From positions 27,430,980 through 27,494,979 of the forward strand of contig JAFMSR010000007.1 of NCBI GenBank assembly GCA_022818135.1: DNA of 64,000 nt, in the 5' to 3' direction. Of this stretch, positions 45,681 to 59,400 are shown piece after piece; the first letter of the stretch is position 1; each line of letters begins with the position of its first letter. Source of the DNA: Saxidomus purpurata. Its lineage: Eukaryota; Mollusca; Bivalvia; Venerida; Veneridae. The notes below the pieces were generated by a model. The model saw only the letters and a list, made by a program, of their open reading frames with translations, was not told the origin of the DNA and did not search any database. Made by a program: the position numbers and the translations under genes.

Positions 45681-48469
45681 ATTTCTAACTATTATGTACG
45701 ATGTCTTTGTCCGAACTAAAAACATGGTGATATTGTGTCTGCTCTGTCGGTGATATAAAACTTTATCAAAACTGCAACATAAAAGTCATATTCAAGAAAA
45801 CCATCTCTATAAGGTTGGTTGTTGTGAAATACGTCTCTGAAGGTACTTATTCTTTAAATGTGCTTTCGTGTTTGTTTAGGAGAGATTCTGTAAACGTAAC
45901 TATTTTAACTGCTACTACATCCATGCATAACCTTATATATTAGTATAGCAATTTACGCAGTTATTTAACTCTGTAGTTAAATGGTACATGTACTTCCCCA
46001 TGAAGTTGAATTTGTAATCAGATATGTTCTTTGCAAATAAAATGTTCTTAAGAAAGTTGTTTATTTAGTCGTTTTGTCCTTGGAGACCAGACGGGGTAAA
46101 TTTCACAATTGTTTCAATTCTGATTGGTTAAAGACGGAAACAGGAAGAACGTTCAAGTAAGCTGCACCACAATTCGCGTGATCTCTTATCTTTCGACACT
46201 ATATATAGTATTCTTTACTTGGAAGAGGTCGATGAACTTTCCATACATATAAGGGTGTACAGACTTGAAGATCCCTGGCCTACAATGACTTGTCAAAAAT
46301 TATATTCGTTTTATTTTTCAAGATGATCATACTCGACAAAATAAGGACATCGTCATGTTTTGGGTAAAATTCATTTGAAAACTAAAAAGTGGTATATTTC
46401 ACAATGGACACATGTTGTTATTAAAATATTAAAACTCAATGTTTTCAATCGGAATTTCTTGAACACTTTTGTTGGTGCACATATAGGATCATTCCTTGGG
46501 CGTGCTAATTTTGACCAAAGGAGAATTTTGAAGAAACGTAGGTAGAGGATCACTTAAATACAACATATCACAACTAATCTCTGTGTCCGATGCAAGTGTA
46601 TATACATGTAACATACGTGACCCCATTGGCCTAGTTAATAAGATCAGAGTACTTTTTATTCATACTTTTGCTTTAATAAGTCGGGGTTAAAGGTTACATT
46701 TGTACCCTTGGTAGCGCAGACATAATTTGCATAAATTGACAGATGGCAAGAAGACAATGCCACACAACGAACATAAGAAAATGATGGACGGGCATTAATC
46801 AGCTGCCGGATATTCATAGATGTTCATGCTATGCCAATCCGTATAATGAACGTCCGTAAAAGTTCTTAAAGTAACACTTCTTCCTTCATTACATCGTCTG
46901 TTACAGATCATGTGATCCCATTTTGCATACCTTTCAGATCACTAACCTTGTCTTCTATTTCATCAATGTGTGGACTATTATATATGAACTGCATTGTAGG
47001 ACGAATATAAGGATGTTTAAAGCAACTTTATATTTTTATTTCATGGAAAGACTCTATTCTGTCAACCTATCTCAAGGAAAAAGTATTGAAGTGCAGTAAT
47101 GCGTTAAATTTGAGGACAACATTTTTTGTAGTAAGGAAAATTTATATTTTACACTTTGTTAATTGTTGGTATACTGTCTCCTTTAAAAATATGGTTCCTA
47201 TATACTAGACATGACCACGTAAAGAGCGCATATTATCATCCTAAAATCACAAATTGATGCGTAATTCTGCCTCTCTTATAAATCATGTATTAAGTCCCAG
47301 CTTTTTCAGAAACCATTTTTTTCAAAATCATTTAAAAAACATATCTGCGCCATATATAAAAAGCGTGTACTTTTGATAGAAAGAAACAACGCATGAATAT
47401 ATTTCGTACAATAATGGTCAATTTCGCCGGCAAGTCATCTTTACAGCTAAGTAAGGGTTACATGTAATTTTACATCTGAAGTGTTATTATGGCTCTAAAT
47501 ATTTTAAAGTATAATTACTTGTATTTACGCCCCAATCGAAAGGCGACGGGGACATATAGTATGTCCGTATTTTCGTAAGTCTCTAAGTCCGTCTGACTTT
47601 TGTGCATAGTCTCGGGAAGTATGTAAGAGATATTAGATATTTAAATACAATAATTGAGAGAAATCATTTTAATTCGTTTATTAATACAGCACACTTAGAG
47701 GATGTGATGTTGACAAAAATCTTACTTCTAGCTTCTTTATATTATTAGTTAATGTCCTTTGTTACATTTTCTTGTGTGAACATTACCCATAAACTTCACA
47801 AGTAATTGAATTGATATCAACTAATATTTGATACTGGACAATGAAAGGACACGATGTGCAGAAGAACCATGACGCTGGATTATTTCATGATGAATTACTG
47901 CCATTTGTTACTTTTCCATATGCGTAGCACAAAAACAAATATTTTGAATGGAATGAACGGATATTTCTTATACTTTACGAAGCCAATTAAAGAAATTTCG
48001 GTTAACCAGAATCACTCTTCCAGCTTTAGTTATTTTATAATAATACTCTTCAAATGTACCAAGTTTGAAATTACATAAACGAACTGATGGAAATCATGGT
48101 GTTTTAAATACATTGCTGCCCTTCGATGGCATTGACATCTCTCTTTTCTTATACATCATCATTTTCATATATATTCCAGCATTTATCGTTTGCTGTCATA
48201 AAATTGTTTCGTTAGCTGAAATACTTTAAATAAGTAAATAAAACTGTTCTGTTACGAGCTCGTTTACTGACGTTTAGCCCAGTGATATCTTTTTTACACT
48301 TTTTCTGTGATTTCCGCTGAAATAACCAACTAAGTTTGGTATGAGTTTGAACGACGTTTTTTCTCTTAAACAGTTAAACCGTATGTAGCTTTTCTACAAA
48401 TTGTATTTTATAATGTACGGATCGGCTAATATCAAAAAGTCATCTGGTTTCATGATTAGTCTGTATACG
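45681..48469. other. AT-rich DNA, no gene seen
   Basis: Short open frames at 46,360-46,545 and 47,854-48,078 are unrecognised. A CCCCAATCGAAAGGCGACGG stretch near 47,530 looks like a piece of a bivalve repeat. Confidence 0.4.
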
Positions 48470-48568
48470 TGGTCGAGTGGTAAGAGTGTGTAACTTGTCA
48501 TGGCCTCGGGCCAACTATTCAACCATGATTATGTACATGTAAGAAAGGTGGCAGTTTCTTACATGTAC
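48470..48568 (+). repeat. tRNA-like relic followed by a perfect 14-base-arm hairpin
   Basis: GTGGTCGAGTGGTAAGAG is an A-box-like start near 48,471. GTACATGTAAGAAA at 48,533-48,546 pairs exactly with 48,555-48,568 around GGTGGCAG. Confidence 0.6.
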
Positions 48569-51500
48569 GAAGGATGGAGTTCTAGTACTGGTCATTTCCA
48601 GTAACGATAGTTAGGTAATCCACCGGTTTGTACAAATGACTAACATACGATTTAAACGGTTCTGTTAAATTCGAACTGAACTGTAAGAAAATCGCGACAG
48701 ACCGTGCAAAAAACTGGAATATTGGGACATTTGGTGACGCTTTACTACATATTTTAGATATTACATGCGAGGCCCGATTTTAAGAAAATAATTCACAACG
48801 GAGTGTGTGCAAAATTGGACAGGAGGAACACCAGATAACGCTTTATTGAATATTAAAGATATTTATACTAATTGTTTTATTCAAATTAATTTAAGTAAAA
48901 CTATGCAAAACCTAAAAACAATTAACTTTTATTCTTTGAACATCTATGGTTTATACATGTACCGATTTTATCACAAATGATTAGAAATACAATTTGAATA
49001 GACAGTATACATTTTACTGATTGTTAAAGATGATACAATGTTTGGGATGCATAATGTGCTTAGTGAGAAATTAAAACAAAGAGTTGTGTCGAAAACATAA
49101 CATTGCGAATTAGCAAATGAAAGTTCTTAAAGTTCTGTGTGTATGTGATTCTTGGGAAATTCAATGCTTTTTACCAAAATTTATGAGTTAGGCTCTGGAA
49201 AATATTGATTTTATTATTTTAGACAAAGGTATAATATTTCAAAGTCATATTTAAATGAATTAATGTACACTTGACAAGTAGTCTACATATTACCAAAATG
49301 TCAGCATTCACAACAGATCATGCAAAGAAATTTCCTATTTTCCTATTAATTTCAGTATCTGTATTGTTTAAATCTACTAGAAAATGTCTTTATTCAACGA
49401 ACTTTGATGTGTTAATAACATACATGTATAAGCTTTATCATCTTAAAAACTTAAAACTAATTGATGGAAAGATATAGGGACACTAAGTGAAACCTGCCAG
49501 TATTTTATTAATTAGATAAGTAAGTTAAATTACTAGCATAATTTATGTATTAATGTATGTTAATCTAAGCACATAAATCAATAGTTCATATATGCATATT
49601 GTACGCGAGACTCATAGTGCATACAAAATTCACTATATTGCAAATATCAATATATGATTATTAGCATAATTATTGAAGTTAAAAGTCATTTAAGTTTATC
49701 AATAGAATTAGTTAAAAGTATAGTGTCTAAAGAAAAAGCAGTCTGTGAGTTTAGTATGTGCAAAAGAATAGTTTGTATCATCACTTGCAATCACAACAAT
49801 ATTTCCTATGGAAACCCCCGTAAAAGTATCTAGTTAAGGAAATTATTTAAAGAATCATTTGCGACTAAAATTAAAAATTCTGAAACAAGTTCTTTGCATT
49901 GTATCAATTGCTTTTAGATTTCCTGTACGTCCCGTTGTGAAAATCATCTGAAAGTTTCGATATTCCCGTATTGCACCATAAAATGATCAGATGTTTTGTT
50001 TACGTTTAATTATAGAACAATGGTTTGATTCTGGACAACAAAAATATTCATTGTTTACGTCACAGATATAGTTTTCAGTATTCAATGGAGAGTATATTTC
50101 ATCCTTAAGTGTCAACGTGATTTTTTTTATTTGGGGATTTGGCTTAAACTGTACGACTGACAAGTTTTGAGTCGGTCTACAGATATGCATAGATTGTGTT
50201 GTAATAAGGTCTACATCCTTAAGATATTGGGATCGCTTACCGCACGGCGTCCGTCATCTGTCGTAAGTCGCTCGTCCGTGAACACTTTTCTTTAAACGAC
50301 ATTTCCTCTTAAACCACTGAGCCAATGTTGTTGAAACTTAATGGGAATTTTCTTTGGATGAATCACTCTAACTTATAGTTGTTAAAGTCATTCCATTCCA
50401 TGCAGAACTCTTGGGGCAATGGCAACGGAAAGGAAAAACAATGAAAAATATTCTTCTCAAGAGCAAGAAGGGATAGAGCTTAAATATTTGGCATGTGGAA
50501 TTGCCTAGAAGACCTCTGCCAAAATTGTGCAAATTATGACCCCCAGGTCAAAGTTTACCCTGTCAAGTCTTACAGATAGCAAACAGTTATACCCGCAGCT
50601 GTTGGGCAACAAAGAATCACAGATTTCAAAATATCATTCGCGTAGAGACTTGACGCGTGCCTAACATGACCAAACATTACTAATAAACCAAGGATGTACT
50701 AAAACGATAATGAAAAAGAAAACTCGATACAAGACGTGAAAAATTAATGATGAAAACAGACAATCATTAAAATAAGAAAAGCATGCCCTGTTACGTAATA
50801 TTAAACAATGTTTAAAATTAACTTACTAAATTTAGTACTTGCAAATCACTGAAAAGGTACAAAATATTGAGCATTGAACATTTCTCTAGGAAAATCACTA
50901 CATGTATTTATTGTTTGCAGACCATTTTGAAAACTTTAACATATAAGGCAAATCAATGTTTTTTGCATTTCTGTGTTTCGAAGCTTTTTAAATGCCAGTC
51001 CGATTTGAGGGAAAACATGCATAGCCAGTTTATGGTTTTTGTTTGATAACTTTTCATTATAAAGTGTAATTTTACGAAGAAAAAGAATACCTATGATGAA
51101 ACGCACTCAAAACGCTCTCGAAATAAACAATTTGAAAGACAATATACATGTTATAAAAGTAATTAGCATTCTAAAAAACAATGTATTAAAGTATAATTAC
51201 AGGAATAAATTTCAGTTATACTGTACATACAATTATGCTTTAGTTACATTTTGTCACTAGAATAGGGTTGGTACTTACTTCTAGTGATTGTAGAAAGCGG
51301 TAGCTCTCCAGTACCACTACGCAATAACCGTTATTAAACAAAAACAAACACATCTCTGATTGTATCCACATAGAAAGTTATGAGGAATTAAATTAATGAA
51401 GATTCTACGAATGATGTACATTTAATTTTTGAACGACTCAGTTGCTTTTTAAAACTAGAAGATTAAAAACAATGTTTCAAGCCAATCAAACCCAGTATTA

Positions 51501-51792
51501 TTAGTTATCGAGTATGTATTCATATACATAAATTCACCCACAGAGCATTACGAAATTATAATGAAGGTACGTATTCCCAAACCATAACCGCGGTGTAGTT
51601 ATCCGAATCGTATCGAATGAAAGTCAGAGAGACTACTTAAATTGTATTACGCGTAAAAGCGAATTAATACTGCAACTTTACAATTTAAACTACCTGTCTA
51701 ATATTATTTCTTATTCGTTTTTCGGAAAAAGTGTACTATTAGATAGCTGAATATCTGATTTTTCTCAAATCAACACTTAAAGCATTAAAGCC
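48569..51792. other. AT-rich DNA with one repeat fragment
   Basis: About 50,220-50,580 resembles a common bivalve repeat (CGTCCGTCATCTGTCGTAAG, AACCACTGAGCCAATGTTG). No gene is supported. Confidence 0.4.
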
Positions 51793-51822
51793 CTACACTA
51801 CACTACACTACACTACACTACA
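51793..51822 (+). repeat. (CTACA)n microsatellite
   Basis: Six perfect five-base units. Confidence 0.9.
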
Positions 51823-54800
51823 AATCTGAACTTTGTCTTACAAGTAATACAGTGTATAAAGATACAAGACGAAACAGTAATGCACACATAAAAGACGCCG
51901 CCAAAGATGTTTTCCCATTTTAATAGCTCTCCGTAAAGTGATTGGATAGTTTTTCATACACTATTATCTACTTGAAATGAGCGAATGCATAGACGAATTC
52001 GTTCATGATCATTTGAAATATAAGGAAAACAGCATATTTACTTTTATCCCTTGTATCGCACAGAAGCAGTTTTAACTACATTCATCAATAAAATCTAAGT
52101 TTACATCACAATCACATACATTACTTTATATGTTATTTCAAGTTTTATAAACAATCTATAGACAGAAATAAAAAATATTCCGCTGGGCTACGCTTTCCGT
52201 TATAGGACCGCAATAAAAACGTAATGTTAGCCGCATTTTAAACATGTCCAACGATATATATATAGAATGCGTAATAAAATGCAAAATTCTTTTAATAGAC
52301 TAAGTTAGTTTTTTCCCGACAAAATGGATTCATGTTAACGAAATTTATATTTCTCTTCATTTTTAAGAACGGTAAAATTAATGATATTCTTTATCAATAT
52401 AACTTATATGAATTAGATAAATAATACAAAATATACAAGATGTAACACCTGGGCTTATTTTTATTGAATTCATACAGTTGTAAGCACAAATTTACATTTT
52501 GGCTCTTTGAAAAATCTATTCATAGGTGTGATTTTCACCTTGTAATTATTTTTTCTTATTTCATTGTATGTATTAAGGAGTTTAAATTGCGTACATGCTT
52601 TTGATTTACGTATCTTTTCTAGAAGTTTGTGTACAAATCAAAGTTAAGGCCCCGGAGGCCTCGAATGTAGAAAAATAACGTGTTTAATTTTAAATTTGGA
52701 CGAAGCTTTTCATAGACTCTCGTCAATGGATCAAATTTATTTTGCATTCCAAATACTCGGCACCGCCTCCTGGCGGCGCCGAATAAAAAGTCAGTAATAT
52801 TTACTCGTTGTAATTTTGGTCTCACAGCGGCCGATCTAAATACTGTTTCATTTTGTATTAAAGCAGCTTCTTTTTGTCACGTTTGTCACGAATGTTCTGT
52901 TCTGGTTTCATGATTATTTTATTCAATCTCACACATCATATTATTTAGTTTGGGTCTACGTAGTGATGTTGAACGCAACATTTGGTTGAATCTAAGAAGT
53001 GTTATATTTTTGTTTCAAAGCAGTGTTCGTTTAAATGATCAGAATAGAAGCAAACACCAAATAAACTGCCTGCATGTATTGATAAGTAAATATTTGATAG
53101 ACACATCTGTCACAGGTGCTTGCTTCGTTATCATATTTAGTGCCATCACATTGGTTACTGGACATGGGTCTATACTTTTATTTTGGGGGTACAAAATGTA
53201 CGGTCTTTTCAATAGTATTTCAGTTGTGTAAAGGGTTCAATTTACCTGACCAGCGTATTGTCGTGTTTCTTCAAATACGTTTGTAAAACTATTATGTTGA
53301 TAGTTTTGAAGCTTGTCCTAATAATAATAAACACTAGTGGAAGCGTTACATATGTGTACTCGTGATTTTTTAACAAAGTAAATTATCTTGCAATATTGTG
53401 ATATATTTAAATAACAAATGCAGCTCCCTAGGTAAAGCGGAGCTGTATTCGAAACAAAGCATATGCAATTTCGTAAAAAGCTCCCTATGTTTGATCAAAC
53501 GGATGGTAAAACGGGTTGATTATATAACAATAGTCTGAGAACGTGATGATGTGTCTTTTGGCCAAATGACTTTATGTCTCCACTGTAGGAAGAACATTGG
53601 CTGTTCCGACAATATTTAAGTCAATGTCAAAATTATAGTTTGAAAGCTTGGGTCAAAACCTAAGACCGTCTGTCAGGCCTTACACCCTGGTGTGAATGAG
53701 CTTCATTCCGTCACCAATTTACTTATATAATGAAGTATAAAACCACTTCAACTGCTGCCTAATGTGCAACCGTCAAATGAAAAAAAAATGTAGGTTTATT
53801 TAAAGAAAATAATCCTTCAATATCACCAACAAAGTTATTAAACCTCAAAATTTCAATCGAAAAGGGCTCAGAACTGCATCCTGAATAGCGGTATAGATCT
53901 TAATAATTCTATAATTAATTCCGTGCCGCGTATTTGTATGAACTAATGATAGTATACCAGTTTACTATCTTTCGAGTATGTTTAAAAAAAATAATTATTG
54001 TATATAATTAAAAGTTGTAACATTTTCATGACTTTGTTCTTTTATTCTAAACTTTTTATTACAGATATCGTTGTTTGTCGCAAGAATTATAATATTATTG
54101 CTTATCAATAATTTGTCGTCGTTTTGATGTATGTATTTAAACAAAATTGATTCCGACGCTTGCCTTGAAGTTGGGGATTATTAGTGTCACATCTTAAAGT
54201 GACATTATGCGCATATTACTGCACAAAATGTATTTTTGGTGACAGTTTTATAAAAGCAATTTTTGGTTGCTGTGCATTTAAATGTGTTAAATTAATGATT
54301 ATGCCGCATTAGTATTTGAAGTTGGTGCTTTAGATATCAAAAAATCGGACTGATAAAATGATAGTTGAATGTGTCGTTGTTGATGTTGGTAGAGATTTCG
54401 GCAGTGGAAGGGAAGCAACTCCTGCATGCAGTTGTTCTTTTCTTAAATTGACTCTCCCAGTCAAATAAGAAAATCAATATTTTGAAAGTTATTTTTTCAT
54501 ACTGGCAGCGGGAAGCGTTTGGTGTTTTGTGTTAAAAGTTATTATTTTCTCTTCACTTTTGTACACACACCATTTTCAGCTGGATTTTTACTTTGAAAAA
54601 ATGCGCATTATGTCGCTTTAATTGAGTAGACACTTATTGCTAATATTAACAAAGGGTGATGATTGCCATTGTCTACAGTATTGTCAGTATGTTTTTCATT
54701 TTAACGAACCATAAAGTAAGATAATCGGCTAAAACAGATATCATTGGCAATTTAATGTCGAAGTAGTTAAGACAGGATTATTTTAGTGTCAAGTATTTAA

Positions 54801-55237
54801 AACTCTTTTTGTGGAACTTTGCATTATTATATTTATATACTATTAAGTGTTGCTTTGTATGAATGTGATGGCTTCACGTCAAGCTTCTAAACAGAACATG
54901 TACTTTCTGGTTCGCTACATGTATATTTTATGAAACAGTGATGATTACTCGACTAATGCATTTGTACGTCACATACTTCTGGCAATCATCCCGCCTCACT
55001 ATAAATTCAGAAAATGGAAAATGATTATGTCCGTGTGTTATCATTCTCTTTCAGTGATAAACATGTACGTATCAACGTTTCATGATAACACAAATCTGAA
55101 CTGATTTCCGTCGCTTGATCACTCGCCGATGAAATCAATACTAAGTATTTGTAATTTAAATCTATACTTATTTGTATTTTCTAAGTTGCCAAACGTACTT
55201 GAATAGAGTACATTTATCGCTCTCGAGACACGAATAA
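51823..55237. other. AT-rich DNA, no gene seen
   Basis: Open frames at minus 52,619-52,825 and plus 52,950-53,231 are unrecognised. Around 53,415-53,455 ATGCAGCTCCC...GGAGCTGTATTCG resembles, in inverse orientation, the GAGCTGTATTCG repeats near 56,200. Confidence 0.4.
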
Positions 55238-55276
55238 AGAGAGAGAGCGAGAGGGAGAGAGAGAGAAAGAGAGAAA
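55238..55276 (+). repeat. GA-rich microsatellite
   Basis: Imperfect (GA)n, about 39 bases. Confidence 0.9.
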
Positions 55277-55904
55277 GGATATACTTTACATATATAAAGT
55301 GTCATTACCGCATACATTATACATGTACATAAATATTTGTATTCTCACCTACGAGATACAAATTTCCACCCAATACCGGTGATAGATAACCTTATACTTA
55401 ACTGCTGATCTCTCATCGCTGCCGGGCTATTTTTACTTAAATTAAAAGCAGCAAGCACATCACATACATACGAAAAAATGACTGTAAAACTATTTAAAAA
55501 AGTAAACATAGGGTTGTGGGTATTCTTTTTCTTAGTTAGATCATTTTCTATCCATTTATAGTAGTTTTGAAGTAGAATTCGAGAAAAAGCTGATTATTAA
55601 TTTTTTTCATCCTTCAGTATATGTTGATCTCTGCATTAAGATAATTCATTCAAAATAATCGTATGGGTTGAGGTATTTCTTTTTCATCTCACAGTTCTAA
55701 AACACGTTTCTACATAAATGTTTTTAAGGTTACTAAAACTTACTGGTATACACATCTACATGTAATTACTAAAAACATTTAAGACTGAAATTTTATTGGT
55801 TACAATATTGAATACATTGTACATCATTACTGAAAAGCACAGTTTTATACATGTGTACAATACAATATAGTACATATTATTTTATTTCACCGCTTTTACC
55901 TGTA

Positions 55905-56275
55905 TAGAAAATGACATGCCGCATAACGTCGCGACATGCGGTATCACGCGCGTTGTTGCGCTTGAATGCGCTTGATTGCTGTTTTGTCTTTCAGATGCGG
56001 CAATTAAATGCCGCATACAAGTTGCGATGTCGCGTCACGCGTTTGATTTCCTGCCGCATCTCCATGCTTTCAGACTCTTATTTACCTGCCGAATGGACGC
56101 ATATGCGTGTGGTTTCGCCTGTACTGTACTGTGAGAACCCCGAAAACAGCTCCTCTTTGATAAGAGGAAATATATTCGGCGAATAGAGCTCCTCGGGAGC
56201 TGTATTCGTTAATGCGTACCGAATACAGCCACCCGGGGAGCTGCATTCGAAAGGAGTTGTAACCGGTGTAACAAA
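55905..56275 (+). promoter_or_regulatory. CpG-rich patch upstream of the ankyrin-repeat gene
   Basis: CpG and GC content rise sharply (ACATGCCGCATAACGTCGCG and similar; GCCGCAT or ATGCGGC recurs about five times), ending about 130 bases before the first coding exon. The right part has inverted and direct copies of GAGCTGTATTCG. It could be the promoter and first exon region of the gene. It could equally be a repeat with local CpG richness. No TATA box is evident. Confidence 0.35.
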
Positions 56276-56403
56276 CCATAACACTACCCTGGCATATCTA
56301 AAAATCTTTATAAAAATATGATATAACGGAACATACAAGGGATTGTGCTGATATTTTACGCAGTGGTTGAAATTATACAATTCAGTGTTCAATTCTTTCA
56401 GAT

Positions 56404-59400
56404 ATGGCAACAAAAAATAGCAAAGATACCGAAATGATCGGGATGAAAGAAATCACTAAATCACAGAGGTAAGGCGTGACATCACAGAATCAAAATATGA
56501 CTTCAAAACTTTTATGACAGGTATTTGCCTGTAAGAAGTAGTTCTTAGAACAATTCATATTTTGAATTTTCAACTTACTATCTTTAATCTTTAACTTAGT
56601 ATTTTGAATTTTCAACTTACTACATTTGTATCTTGAATTTTCAACTTACTATCTTGAATTGTCAAAATAGAATCTTGAATCTTTAACGTACTATCTTGAA
56701 TTTTAACATAGTTTCTTGAATTTTCAACTTACTATCTTGAATTTTCAACGTACTATCTTGAATGTTCAACATAGTATCTTGAATTTTCAAATTAGTTATG
56801 TTAAAAAAATCAATTTAAAAACAAAGTGGCACTATTGGGCTTCCGTACGTATGCAGCCTTATGGGACTCGTAAGATGTTATTAAGGTAACCTAAGCTGTT
56901 AACCAGCTATCTAATTATATACATAAGTAAAATCGTTTGTAAATTGTCTAGTGTCTTAAAGAGGCACTTCCTAAAACTGGTGTCAAATTAAACAACTTTA
57001 AAAGCATAAATGATAAAATATTTGCAAGAAGTAATACTTAACTAAAAGGTTAAACTTTACATTCCAGACATTTTCGGTACAATCAGCATTTAAAAATATG
57101 TTGCAGTACGGTGAAACATTCATTTATCTATGTAGAAATGGTGTTGCTCAATTAATGAATGTATAGCAATTTATTACAGAATACTTCTATGTTGGTTTTA
57201 TGTGCTTAAATGATGCATTGTTCGGTATTGTAATTTTACAAATCGTTCATTGAACACATCATTTTTATTTGGTGAATATAATCTGATTGATGCAGGGAAT
57301 GCCCGTTTCAGGTAGAGAAATCCTTTTATCGATCTCTTAGCATGAAAAACACAAGCAGGACATTTTTCATTTTGAATATAGTGAGATGGCTTTTATATTT
57401 GTTTAAAAATGTGTTGATTGATTTATGTTGGTAGTATAATGTAATCTCAGAAGTCTCAATATTTGTTTTTCCGAATATTTAACTCTTCTATACTAATTGT
57501 GAAGGTGACAGAAACAAACAAGTATACCAGCAATGTAATTATTATGACTTCCAAATGGGAAGCATAACATTTTCCATTTCGACCGTTCTTCCTTACATTT
57601 AAATATATATTACCGTGCAATTTCTTAGTCACATATTCGGAACTTCGTGAGCTGTTCCTACATGGAGACAATGCTAATGTTTTTAGTGTTTCACTGGAGG
57701 GGATTGTAGGTGTCCGTCCGTCCGAAAAACTTGATCATCCTGAATCTCAAGAAAAACAGATACTAGTCGAATGGAACTTTGTTTGTGAATAGTTGCTTTA
57801 TTTATTTCGTCAGAAAAATTGTACGCAAAAAGCTGGGTCACGTGATATCTTAGAAAGTGTTCAAAGTAGCCATCATGAGCGTATGGATACAATATGATAC
57901 ATGTATAGGGGTTAGGCACATAATTTTAACATTTTTCGTCAGACAAAATTTGTGGTTGCTATGGCAACAGAAATGTAAACTAAAATTACTTGTTTTTTAG
58001 TTGTTTTTCCATTTAAACTGTTTAAAAAGACAAATACACATTAAGAAAATGTGTACTGTTTATAGTGTTGGATTATGTCGCTTTATTTTGTCCTCGGAGT
58101 ATAACTGCAAAAGTACTGAAAGTGCGTACAAAGATAGAGGAACACGAGTTGATTTGTGATATCAAAGAAACAAGAATTGTACCGTGCCAAATATTCGAAT
58201 CATCTCTGTTTGTATGAAAACATCTTTTTTTTTAAATCAAGACTTTGTCCTCCTGTAAACAAATTCTTTCATGAAGACTTTAACCCGGTAGGGGACTAAG
58301 GTATTGCTTGCAGTACTCAAATTACTTGATAACTACATGATAAATCACATTGCATTTCTTGTCCATACAATATTAGGGCAAGAAATGGCCATAGTTTAAT
58401 GATACCCTGCGGGAAGCTAAATTGTCATGACGATATGCGCATGTTATCAGCATGTTCCGATTCCGAAGATAGTTTATGGATTGATGCCTATTAATTATTA
58501 CTACATGTTTATGCATATATCCTATTTTGTCTATGCTACTTCCCAACAATCACTGCATTAGAAGAACAAAATCATGTTGTTTATTTGACGATAAGGTGAA
58601 TAAATGCAAAAGGTTATTTTCTGTGCAGACATTTATGTTACACCATGAGATGCATTATGATGTCATTTATGACGTCAATATGTACTAGTCTGTGCGTCCA
58701 ACATATTTGACGTCGGGTACAAAACATGATGATCCTATGGCAGTGAACTTGTAGGACAACTGAAACTTGGAGCGGACGAGAAAAGAATGGTTAACAGGAA
58801 CGACACAGCATGTTTTGAACGTCTAACAGTGAACATGGAGCAACGCTGCTCGAGGAAACATGGAACGCGGACTTCGAATCAATGAATAGCTTGCAATGTC
58901 GGCTAAACATTTTAATGTAACTTGATATTTTATGGACATATGATGTCGGTATTAAGAAATCGAGACGTCAGTAAAATAGATTACTTTGTTTAAATGTGAA
59001 ATAACGTGCACCAGACAGAAAAATAACTGTACCACATGGTATTAACCATGTAAGTAGCGGTCACAAGTGCGACATAAGGCTTTCAGCTCAAAAGCCGCGA
59101 CTGGTGTTGATCGAATCCATTGGCGAACGGTCGACAACTTTAATTGAGTCGGAACTGTCAATGAGTCTGTTGGACACTTAAGACACAATAACCATATACT
59201 TGCATTGATTTTACTTCAGTCTCAAACACCGACGGACATAATTCGACAGCTAACAGACAGAACATTCGTTTACGGTGAAACCTACATTACATTTCAAAAC
59301 ATTTTGAAAAACAAGTTCAACTTTGGAAATACCTGTTGTTGACAGGCGATGATGTAAAGCAGTTACTCTGTTTAAGTATGGGGAAAGGATATGTTAAAAC

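Noticed and set aside
56078..56413. Minus-strand open frame of 111 codons upstream of the ankyrin gene
   Set aside because: It runs through the CpG-rich inverted repeats, a second frame is open over the same stretch, and no domain is recognisable.
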